From assembly GCA_032718565.1 (NCBI GenBank), contig JAVGVS010000045.1, positions 1,797,168 through 1,861,167 of the forward strand: a stretch of 64,000 bases of DNA, read 5' to 3'. The stretch's first letter is position 1; every line of letters starts with the position of its first letter. The stretch is from Distichodus sexfasciatus (lineage: Eukaryota; Chordata; Actinopteri; Characiformes; Distichodontidae). The notes under the pieces were generated by a model. That model had not been told where the DNA came from. It did no database searches and saw nothing but the letters and a program-made list of their open reading frames with translations. Below, piece by piece: positions 11,401-20,900 of the stretch. The position numbers and the translations under genes were made by a program.

Positions 11401-14109
11401 AGGTTTTGTAACATTCAAGTCAAATGGCACTGATGGAGACTTGAGCGTATCATGTGATGGTCTGCCTCCTGTCCCCACGGCTGGAAATACTACAAGTTCC
11501 ACAACCACTGCTGCTGTGTCCCAAACTAACGCATCTACAGCTACTACCATCTCCCAAACTACAACCACTGCTGCTGTCTTCCCATCAACAGTGTCCTCAA
11601 CCACTGCTGTTATCACAACCACCTTGGCTCCCACAACTCTATCACCACGTAAGATTCCTTACAATTCTTCTTCCATGATCAGAATTACCTCAGCTTTTAA
11701 TTGGGTTGCCTTTTGTTACCAAGTCTGGTTAATCCAACCCAAAAAAGGCTATATGGAAGTATATCTATCTGAGGTGGTGGTGGTGGTCTAATGCTCTGGA
11801 TCAAGTGGTCATGGGTTGGAATCCTCCCTCCAGCACTACGACCACTAGTGGGTCCCTGAGCAAGACCTTTAACCCCAAGTTCCTCTCAGGGAAAACTGTC
11901 CTGAAAATTAGGAAATGGAAGTCACTCTGGATATGAGTCTCTGCTAAATGCTGTAAATGCAAATGTCTAATAATTGGTAGATTACCAATTGGTAGCTTTA
12001 TTACCAATAATACAAAATGAAAACCTTAATCAATGATCAAGCTGTGGTTGAAAACAGCTAGAAGAACAAAAGCCATTGAGATACTCATGAACAAGATACC
12101 ATCCCCAAGCACTGTTCCCCATGTGCTGCCAAAAATGCTGCTCACTGCTCCTTCGTGGATGGGTCAAATGAAGAGCTCACATGTGTTTGTGGTGCACTGT
12201 GTGCTGTGCTGTGTTCACAGTGACAAATAATCACTCACTTAAATGAATTTGAAAGGTATTTGAAAAGTTGCCCTATAGCATTTACCAATGAATTAATAAT
12301 GATAATCTCCATCTCTGTCTCTGTGTGTAGAGGTAGTGTGTGGCAGTGCCAGGCTGAACACCCGTGTGGGAGGCAGCTCTCTGGCATCTGCAGGAACGTG
12401 GCCGTGGATGGCGAGTGTGCAGCGTGGCGGTGCTCATGTGTGTGGAGGAACGCTGATATCTGAGCAGTATGTCATGAGCTCTGCCAGCTGCTTTTCCAGG
12501 TACAACTACAGGGATGGCAAAGCCTATAAATTAGTACCATTGTAGTAGTGATTATTCTCAGGTTCGATTATGAATTTATTGTAATTTTACTTGGCTGATG
12601 GTGGTCTAGTGGTTAGGATGCTCACCTCTGGACCAAGAGGTCTTAGGTTTGAATCCTAGCACCAGCAATATCACCACTGAGCCCATGAGCAAGACCCTTA
12701 ATCCTTAAATATAGTAGATTTGAGAAGAGTACTTTGTCCTCTTTGACAAAGGAGACATATGAGATGTCATTTATGAGATTTATTATTGGAGAGTCAGTTT
12801 TCATTGAGAGTCAATCTTTTTATTCATGTTTTGACATGTGGTGCTTCTCCTCCAGCTCCACAAATGCCTCGGGGTGGACTGTGGTTCTGGGTCGTCTCAA
12901 ACAGAATGGCTCAAACCCCAATGAGATCTCCGTTCAAGTGTCTAACATCACCTTAAGCAACAGTACAGGCAACAACGTGGCGGTGCTGCAGCTAGCCGGC
13001 AAACCAACACTGTCGGACTTCATCCAGCCTATCTGTGTGGATCTGGGCAGCAGCAACTTTTCCCTGAGCAGTCAGTGTTGGGTGGCTGGCTGGGGAACAG
13101 CAGGAGGAGGTGTGTGTGTAGAAGCATGTGTAATGGGACTGCTTTATAGCTATATCAATGATCATTTAATACTTTCCTAAAGTATATTAAAACTAGGGGG
13201 CAGCAAGGTGGTTAGAGCTGTTGCGTCACAGCAAGAAAATCAAGGGTTTGATCCTCGGGTGGGTGGGTCATGGTAGGTTTCTGTGTGAAGTTTGTGTGCT
13301 CTCCCCATGCTGGGGTGGGTTTTCTTCAGGTGCTCCGGTTTCCACACACAGTCCAAAGCCATGTGCTGTAGGTTGACTGGTGACTTTAAATTGCCTTCTG
13401 AGTGTGTTTGTGTGAGTGTGTGTGTCCCATGGTGTGTTAGCACCTGCCCAAGGTTGGTCTCTTCCTCACGTCTGTAGTCCCAGGAGAGACTTTGGTCCCC
13501 AAGACCCTGATTGGGATTAAGCAGATAATGAATAAATATAAAAACTGTTTTACCCTTCTCTCCTGCAAACACACATTTATTTTTGTTTCACAGTGGAAGG
13601 AATTCTCCAGGAGCTCAAGACATCTGTTGTGGATTGTGGGAATTTGTCATCATCTAACAGCATTTGCACACAGGCTATGCAACTTGAACAGGTTTCTATA
13701 ATATACCTATTAGCTCATGAAGCCAACTGAGCTGCTGAGAATCTTGTGTGATAGTTATAATTAATGGAAAAAATACTAGTGTGTAATATCTTTCTCTTTT
13801 ACACAGGGTGATGAAGGAGGTCCTCTGATGTGTAAGATTGGACAGTCATGGATCCAAGCTGCGGTTCTGACAGTGCCCAGAGGCACCAACAGCACCAGCA
13901 CTAAACAGTCTACCCAAGCCTCAGACATCCAGGTGTTTACTAGAACTGCGGCTTTCAGCGTCTTCCTTCAGAAGATCGTGGATTTCTTCCCTCCGGCAAG
14001 CACCACAAGCCAGATCATGGCTACCACGTCTTCTGCACAGCCATCTTCACTCAGCTCACTCGCCTCTCTCCTAACCCTCACGTTTTTTGCACTGCTGCGC
14101 ATGATTTGA
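8463..14109 (+). CDS. Secreted two-domain trypsin-like protease: active domain, mucin-like stalk, inactive domain, probable GPI tail
   Basis: Ten exons join in frame: 8463-8514, 9632-9652, 9829-9988, 10077-10342, 10909-11054, 11237-11648, 12331-12499, 12856-13109, 13594-13691, 13807-14109. They give 626 residues. Order: signal peptide (MMIRTLSVTLLLGCLV); propeptide with Cys (VCGQASLNTR); protease domain 1 from IVGG, with LSAAHC, NNDISLLQL and DSCQGDSGGP; a Thr/Ser-rich stalk; domain 2 from TRVGGSS, with SSASC, NNVAVLQL and GDEGGP; then a hydrophobic end (LASLLTLTFFALL) like a GPI signal. Family knowledge: chymotrypsin-fold (S1) enzymes of the prostasin/testisin/polyserase type work at epithelial surfaces. 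Asp six residues before the active Ser predicts cleavage after Arg or Lys. The start is the first of two adjacent ATGs; the second would cost one residue. Reading past the exon-6 donor meets a stop at 11791, so a one-domain isoform is conceivable. I cannot assign an orthologue name. Confidence 0.88.
8701..8894 (+). mobile_element. Family-A SINE
   Basis: tRNA-like head GGCGGTCTAGTGG with B box GGTTCGAATCC, body GGGTCCCTGAGCAAGACCCT, and 3' end CTCTGGATAAGAGCGTCTGC TAAATGCTG. This is the best-preserved A copy in the window. It lies in intron 1 of the protease. Confidence 0.85.
9829..11400 (+). other. Protease domain 1 (predicted active, trypsin-like)
   Basis: Exons 9829-9988, 10077-10342, 10909-11054 and the start of 11237-11648. 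The zymogen is cut between NTR and IVGG. Catalytic His is in LSAAHC, Asp in NNDISLLQL, Ser in GDSGGPL. The S1 pocket residue is Asp (KDSCQGDSGG), which means trypsin-like specificity. The propeptide Cys in VCGQ can pair with the Cys in ISPVCL, keeping the cut chains together as in prostasin-type enzymes. Possible N-glycosylation sites: NNST, NLTS, NNGT. Confidence 0.9.
11430..11648 (+). other. Thr/Ser-rich stalk between the two protease domains
   Basis: The 3' part of exon 6 codes for about 60 residues dominated by Thr, Ser, Ala and Pro (for example TTSSTTTAAVSQTNAS). This is the composition of an O-glycosylated spacer. It ends at a GT donor at 11649. Confidence 0.75.
11771..11965 (+). mobile_element. 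Family-A SINE
   Basis: GGTGGTGGTGGTCTAATG head with part of the A-box region lost, GGGTCCCTGAGCAAGACC body, and a TCTCTGCTAAATGCTGTAAA end. It lies in protease intron 6. Confidence 0.8.
12074..12240 (+). mobile_element. Family-B SINE
   Basis: ATACTCATGAACAAGATACC, CCCCAAGCACTG, CTCCTTCGTGGATGGGTCAA and the tail TGACAAATAATCACTCACTT. It lies in protease intron 6, about 90 bp before exon 7. Confidence 0.85.
12597..12705 (+). mobile_element. Family-A SINE, 5' part only
   Basis: GGTGGTCTAGTGGTTAGGAT head and GAGCAAGACCCTTAATCC; the 3' half is missing. Confidence 0.75.
13196..13539 (+). mobile_element. Family-C SINE-like repeat
   Basis: GGGGGCAGCAAGGTGGTTAG head, CACAGCAAGAAAATCAAGGG, GGTGCTCCGGTTTCC, and the end CCCTGATTGGGATTAAGCAG followed by ATAATGAATAAA. 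It lies about 55 bp upstream of protease exon 9. Confidence 0.75.
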
Positions 14110-14620
14110 ATGTCAAATTATTTTAATCCTTTTCTTTTTTAATCGTTTGCCTAATTATTTGAGTCATTTCATTCACATGATTTTTAATGACTCATTGGAA
14201 GTTAGTTGTCAGTCGTTATTTGACAAGCAAAACAGTCACTTTTATTAACAATAAAAAACATCACCCAAGTATCATAATCCAAACGTGTGGGTACAGAAAC
14301 TCAGCAATGGTGGATTATTGTGGTTTCATGTTGTTTTAAGGACAAAATGGTAAATTTTGGTACTTTATTATCACTATGTGCGGGGATACCAGGATATTAT
14401 TGTATGATTGTTAGGTTGTTTTTAACATTTTCTACCTTGTCTAATATTTTGTAATCTTGTAACCATGAGTAAATTGCATCCTTATATGTATAAAGAGCCA
14501 TTAGTATAATGTACAATGTATATGTATAATGAGATATTATTTGTAATGGATGGAGTTTAATGCTATTTCAGCTATCAACATAAACAATACAATAGTGTTT
14601 GAACATGCATAATAAAAGGT
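14110..14620 (+). other. Protease 3' UTR and poly(A) signals
   Basis: AT-rich sequence after the stop codon. AATAAA hexamers lie near 14250 and near 14611; either could end the transcript. Confidence 0.45.
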
Positions 14621-15006
14621 GGTTGCATTAAAGGTCTATTAGAAGTGGGTATGTTTTTCATAAACAGGAGACATCCTGTGACTGCTATCAAGTCAACATA
14701 GTTTAGATTACAGGAAACCAGAACACTGGAAAGCCAGAGCAATGGTATCATAATCTAAAGATGTCGGTGTATGTGAAACTAAACCTGATCAATGTTTTTT
14801 GTGGGGTATATCAGCATCTTGTGACAGACTGGCTAGCAGTAGGATTTTTTTAATTAAATGAAAGTGTACTTGAAATTACTGATAACACGTGACCACCGAG
14901 TTCTTCTGGTTCTTTTCCACTATTTTAGAGAGCTTACAGAGACAGATAACATCGGTCTATTACAGTCCATAAAGCTCCATTTTATATTTTGTCACACGTT
15001 TCCATG

Positions 15007-15122
15007 GGCAGTGGCAGCGTCACAGTTAGGGAGTTGGCCCTGTCATCGGAGGGTCAGACCAGTAAAGGTATCACTGAGGTACTCATGAGCAAAAAGGCGC
15101 TGCCCTTCAACTGCCCACTGCA
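15007..15122 (+). mobile_element. Family-B SINE fragment
   Basis: CAGTTAGGGAGTTGGCCCTG head and GGTACTCATGAGCAAAAAGG; truncated and diverged. Confidence 0.65.
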
Positions 15123-15305
15123 GGGTGAAAATGGATTAAATTTCTTTTAATCATAGTGGCTCTAAAATGTTAAAATATCTTGGTTAATATTGCCACCTTC
15201 CGGTGTGCGTTTATTTGCTTGTCTGTATTAATAAACAGTAATATTGCATGTTTTATATGCTTATTTGCACCCATTAGTTATATGATGAAAATCTTCTAGC
15301 TTATT

Positions 15306-15502
15306 TCATTCATTCCGAACCTCTTAATCCCTATCGGGATGGTGGGAACCGGGGCCTTTCCCGGGAACCACAGGCACAAGGCGGGGACCAACCCTGGGCA
15401 GGCATGAACACACCCACACACACTCATACAATCACACTCACATATTAGGGGGCCAATTTAAAGTCACCAATTAACCTATATTGCATGTCTTTGGACTGTA
15501 GA
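15306..15502 (-). mobile_element. Family-C SINE-like repeat fragment
   Basis: In reverse: CATTCATTCCGAACCTCTTA, ACCAACCCTGGGCAGG, then TAAAGTCACCAATTAACC and TGTCTTTGGACTGTAG. Confidence 0.65.
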
Positions 15503-16229
15503 AGAAACCAGACTTACAGCATATTTGTATTTTAAAATTGTAAAACAATTCTTTAGGGTATTGTTTGGCGGGAACTGAACAGACAGTTGTGGCCTACTAG
15601 CAAAGCTATTGTTTATTCTAACAAGGTTTGAAGTTCCATTAAAACACCCTGTAACCTGGTGCCTATATGTCGAATCTTTATAAGCACGATGCATTATAAC
15701 CTCTAATATGTCAGAATGTTAAAAATCAGACCCCTCATGTAAGAATATTAAAAATGATCCTCTTTGCATTTTGCATGCGCTTAATGAAAGAATTAAAATG
15801 ATCTTCGTCAAAGTGTAAATGCAGTCTGTAGCAAATGCACAAATGCTTAAACTGCAGATCTTATGCACACTGAATGCAAAAGACAATTCCAAGACTATAA
15901 CTATAGGTTTTTTTCTCTTCACTTGACCACTGCTGCAATATTTGCACACATCACTGAACACCAAGTTACTACTGCATGTGACTAAACTGTACATTTCCTT
16001 TTTCTACCTCTTTTTATATGCATGACGAAGGCTGTTATATGCTTTATACAAAGGTATTTGTTTTGACTCGACTTAGACAAATGTTTTCATGCATGCACAC
16101 AAAATCAGTGGGGAAGTTTCTAGGCTTAATTGTGGATGCATTTCTATAAAAACTCAGAATTGAGTCAATAAGAGCTTTATAGTGCGCCAATAAAGATGTG
16201 TTCTAAACTCACTTTACTCTCCTTAAATC

Positions 16230-17350
16230 CATCAACTTATCCCGTGTTTTAAGCACGGTGGTGCACACACGTGGATTCTCGTGCTATAAGTTTAAAGTGA
16301 ATGGATGCGTGGAATGTTGGAAATAGGCGTGGTCGAATAGCAGAAAACCGTGCACAATCTCACGAGAAAACGTGAGATTTACCGATTATTGTTTACATTG
16401 CAAAAGATGAGAACCGAACCGAATCGATCCGGATTTAACTGAACCGACAGCAGCAGGTCGCATCCCATCAGAAGCGTCGCCTCGTTCCCGGTGGGGGGGA
16501 TGTGTGCACCGAACCTGCTTCTGCGTGCAATCTCATCACTGCGGGCGTCGATCGGGTTCGGTGCTGACCCGGAGAGGGGATCGAACAGCGGGGAAAAACA
16601 ACAAACAAGTGTCGGTGAAGAGGTCGAGATTTCTTCGCTTGCAACGGATACGATGCCAGTCGGGTTTTGAACGTGGCTCGGCTTTGGAAGTGGCCGTGCG
16701 GGCAGCATGCCATTGCTTTGTGAGAAGAAAGGAGCGTAACCCGGACACATCGATTTAACAGCGCACTTCCAGCAAGGCCAGCGCCCGGGCTCCAGCACAC
16801 ACCGCGGCCTCCACTCGGAGGTGATCCCCGCCTCCCCGCGGCGCAGCCCGAGGTCGCAGCCCGCGTCCCCTCACCCTCCACCAGTGACTAAGCGCTGGAG
16901 AGCGTCGGGGCTTTGAATGAGGCCTTGCTCGGGAATGACGGGCTAGTCGCGGAGAACGAGACTGGAGCCGAGTAGAGGAGGAGGAGGAGGGAAGTCGCAC
17001 TCCAAAACCAAAAACGAGGCAAAATATCACCGCCTGGAACGTTCAGGTAAAAACGCGAGTCTTAGGAATGATTTGCTGACTGTCAAAACTTTGCGATGGA
17101 TTCAGCTGCTGGCTAATGTTGTGTCAGTTAGCGCTGGTGCAGACGTCGTGAGGAACAGGTTAGATCATATTTAATGAGCTATCGATTATTGGGTGCACGG
17201 TGAGGATCTGTAAAGTATCTTTTTAAATTGAACTCGATCCAATTTGCTTTCCTATTTTGCTGATTTCAGGTAGAATGCTAACTAGCTAGCTGCGTGGTCG
17301 TTAGCTAACTGGCTAGCCGGCTAACTATTCAGTGTGGGCAATACCCATAT
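16230..17350 (+). promoter_or_regulatory. CpG-rich promoter region and probable non-coding first exon of tlk2
   Basis: GC content and CpG density rise sharply compared with both flanks, most strongly from about 16440 to 17050. A good donor (TTCAG then GTAAAA) at 17047 could end a non-coding first exon, which would splice to the acceptor before 17900. This arrangement, a CpG-island promoter and an untranslated first exon, is usual for a housekeeping kinase gene. Open frames in this stretch on either strand are composition artefacts. The transcription start is not resolved. Confidence 0.65.
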
Positions 17351-17901
17351 TATGCAAATCACACAAAAATGCGCTAGACAGGGACGTGGAGTAAAGAATG
17401 TTATGCGTTTTATTTATACATTTTCGTTTAAAACAGCTTTGTTACACCGACACTGATTGTGCAGCCCGCTAGTTAGCTAGCCGACGTGCTACATTAGATA
17501 ACCTGAGATGCTAGCCAGCTCTAGGGGAAGTTAGCAGTTAGCTCGTTAGTTCTTGGCTGGCATTTTTCTCCCCCTTCAAACCCCCTCCTTATGTCTAGTG
17601 CTGACCTAATGGAGTTATCTAAGTCCAGCTCACCAGCCTGATGTGGGCTCTGCTGTTGTGTTTTGTTGCTCTGCTTTTGAGACCCGAACAGAGTGTGATG
17701 CTGTGATTGCTGTAGCAGCTGCATCAGCCAGGTTTGAAATGTATTAAGTGTGTTGACATGATGACTTGAGATGAGTGTGTATGTGTGTGAAAGAGGCCTG
17801 GAAAAGGAGAAATTCATACACATAAGACTGTGGTATCAATCTGGCTGTCACTATGACTACCTAATCAGATGCAAAACATCCTCTCTCTCTGTCTCGCAGT
17901 C

Positions 17902-20900
17902 ATGATGGAGGAATTGCACAGCTTGGATCCTCGGAGGCAGGAGCTGCTGGAGGCGCGCTTCACCGGGGTTGGAGTGGCCAAGGTGTGCCAAATCGACCCG
18001 TCTTTTCTGCTTCCATCACTGTCACATCTCCCTTCTCCTCTCCCTCAGGCTTCATTAATCAAAACACGTGCTCTTTCAATGCAGATCAGACATTCTAATC
18101 ACTTCGCCGCCTTTTTGTTTTGTGTCAGCCGATTTGTCCCCGACCGCATGTCATTGATCGCTCACATGGCTGTGAGGAAGATAAAGGCTAAACGATTAGT
18201 CATATAGTCTGATAACAACTTTGGCCTTTGTCTTAATGATGCAAACTAGGGATGGTCTAGTATTTGTTGGGGTGAACTTGGTGGTAGAGTCAGATGTGCA
18301 AACACTTACGCTTTACAATTACGCTTACGTTTACAGTATTTATCAGGCACGCTAATCCAGAGCGACTTGTCCTTGTCCTAATTACAGGGAGAGTCTCCCT
18401 GGAGCAGTGTGGGGGGCTAAGGGTCTTTGTCACAGACTGAATGTTAGTAGTGCTGGAGGTAGGATACAGCTGAATTTAAACTTGCAGCCTAACTGGTCCA
18501 TGTATACTGCATTTACATTTGCAATTTTTATTCAGAGCGATTTTCATTTCCTAATTACATTCTTAATTACATTCCTAAGGGACAGTCTCCCAGCAACTCA
18601 GGGTTAAGGTTCTGGCTCAGGGACCCAGTGATGGTAGTGCTGGAGGTAGGAATCGTACCCACACTAGACTACCATCACCACTAGACAAACCTATGAACTG
18701 AGGGTTGCAACATGTCACGACAGTATTTAAAATAAGAGCATCATAACTGATTCTCTTGGATGCACCTTGGAATCATAGGTTGTTTTTCTGAAAGTAGCAA
18801 ATCTGACAAGCCGCTTGGCCAGATTTGTGTTTAGAGTTGATACCAGACATGTGAATTTTATCATTACAAATGGAAATATACGCTAAGTGAACTGAGCAGT
18901 GTAAAAGTTTTCAGTAACTGCAAAAAGACAATATTCTTTTAGTTTCCTTTTGAAAGCAGGGATGAGTGACGTGCGCCTACGTTACACGTTTGATTACATA
19001 TTGGACTGAACAGACTGAAATGCTCTGTGATTATGAGAAAGCAATCTTAAATTCTTGAATGCCTGGAACACACCAGAAGATTGGAGCACTTGGAAATGCA
19101 TTGTTTCGGATCCACTAGACTATCCCTAGAGGTCTGGTAATGGTGGACTTGTGCCATTAATTGTGTTGCAGTTGCAGTGGAAACATTTCACGTTTGCCAT
19201 GTTTGTCTCCCTCACTGAACTACACAGTGGTGAATCAGTACAAAGCATTTGGCTTTACTACCTTTGTTAATGATATAGTCCAAGACGTAGAATTGGCTTA
19301 AAAAGTAGACTTTCTCCGCGCTCCCCGTCCTCTCAGGCCTTCCTCCCACTCCTGCGCGTTGTTTGGTTGTTTGATGCTGGAGGGTAATGAGGTACACTTG
19401 ATAGGAAGTGGTATTACAGAAAGGGAACGGTAAACAGGATGTTCGGTAATAGCTCTTATGTCCTTGTGATTGAAGTTAGTAATCTTCTTGCTCATTTATT
19501 TGCTTGTCCCTTTCTCTCTGTAGGGCTCCGGGCACAACGAGTCGTCCAACCAGAGCCTATGCAGCGTGGGCTCCCTCAGCGATAAAGAGCTTGAGGTTGG
19601 TTTTATACACACACACAAACAGCACACTGTCATGTTGCTCAGATTTGTCCCAGCATCACCAGATGGCTTTAATGCTTGTGTTCAAAATCACAGTTGAAAG
19701 GGCTGGATCTCAGTTTGGTGCCGTGCTTGATGTTTTCAGGGTAGCAGGGTTGGGCTGTCACAAGGTTGTGTAATGGGGTCACGTTAAGGCTGTAGCATTT
19801 TGTTTAGTCTGGGGGAGGCTACTGTCTAGTCGGCAGGTTGTGTGAAATCGCGCGCACGCACACTCATGGAAATGCCTGGAACAGGGTTGTGGAATGAAGT
19901 GATGTCATGGATTCCTGACGCCCCCTTCTCGCTCACTCGCCCACTCGCTCTCTTTATCGGTGTGTTTGTTTGTGTTTGTGTGTGCATGTTTTAGACACCT
20001 GAGAAGAAGTCTAATGACCAGAGAAGCCGCAAAAGGAAAGGAGACCCGTTCGACAGCCAAGGTAAGATGTTTTTTTTTGTTTGTTTTAAAGCCCTGGTCG
20101 GAACTCTGCAGAGTCTCTTACGTCAGATTGTCTGTCAGCGACTCTGCACTTCATTTGCATGCATGACAAATGTGTGGTTGATAGAGTTAGTGATTAATAA
20201 TCTGACTCACATTGCGTCTTTTAGTGTTTTTAAAGCTGGATAAATGATTGTCAGATAGATTTCTGAACTGTGTTGACGTGCCACCACCTCCTATATGTTT
20301 TCACTAAGAGTCTTGCTCTAGACAGTGACATTACTGATTTATTTCTTCCCCAGCAAAAGCAGGAGGTCGAGGACACAAGATCAGTGATTATTTTGAGGTG
20401 AGTTACCATGTTGTGTAAATATTTAACTGTGTATGTCTAGATTGAAAGCTTTACTGGAAACGGGAATGCACAGAACAGGGGTGGGCAATTCCGGTCCTGG
20501 AGGGCCAGTGTCCTGGAGGTTTTCCATAATACTTGATTTTAGAACATTTACACCTGGTCTCAGGTCGAGAAACACCATAAAATACTCATCAGGCAGGATG
20601 GAAAACCTGCAGGACACCGGTCCTCCAGGACTGGAATTGCACACCCCTGCTCTAGAATATGCTCAGTGCTGAAAGTAAAGCTAGATGCCATCTGGAGCTG
20701 TTGCTGCTGAAATTGTTCAAGGTTCGTGTTGATCAAGAAAACTCCTGTTGTATATATGTGCTACAGATAGCAGGAGAGTAAACGTCTTGTAAAACGTTGC
20801 TGGATTTGAATGATTCTGTTTGGTTCCTGTGATGCTACTTTATAAAGTCATTGTCACACACATTGGGCATTGCGCTGTCCCGTTAAAATTGAGTCCTGCA

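Larger units (their letters stand above)
12331..14000 (+). other. Protease domain 2 (pseudoprotease)
   Basis: Exons 12331-12499, 12856-13109, 13594-13691 and 13807 onward. The fold is kept: WPWMASVQ, CGGTLIS, the Cys pair around the former His site, CWVAGWG with the Cys in PLMCK, and the pair in VDCGN and SICTQ. The triad is gone: His to Ser in SSASC, Asp to Asn in NNVAVLQL, Ser to Glu in GDEGGP. The Cys normally four residues before the active Ser and its partner in the GYGC region are both absent. The activation site reads TR-VGG instead of TR-IVGG. The frame is open with sound splice sites, so this is a degenerate domain of a live gene, not a pseudogene. Confidence 0.85.
14621..16200. other. 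Intergenic DNA between the protease and tlk2
   Basis: No credible coding exon. It holds a family-B SINE fragment (15007-15122) and a family-C piece (15306-15502), listed separately. The rest is unremarkable AT-rich sequence. Confidence 0.5.

Noticed and set aside
16379..17030. Several minus-strand frames of 70-139 codons near the tlk2 promoter
   Set aside because: High GC content lowers stop frequency in all frames. No recognisable domain, and the frames overlap one another.
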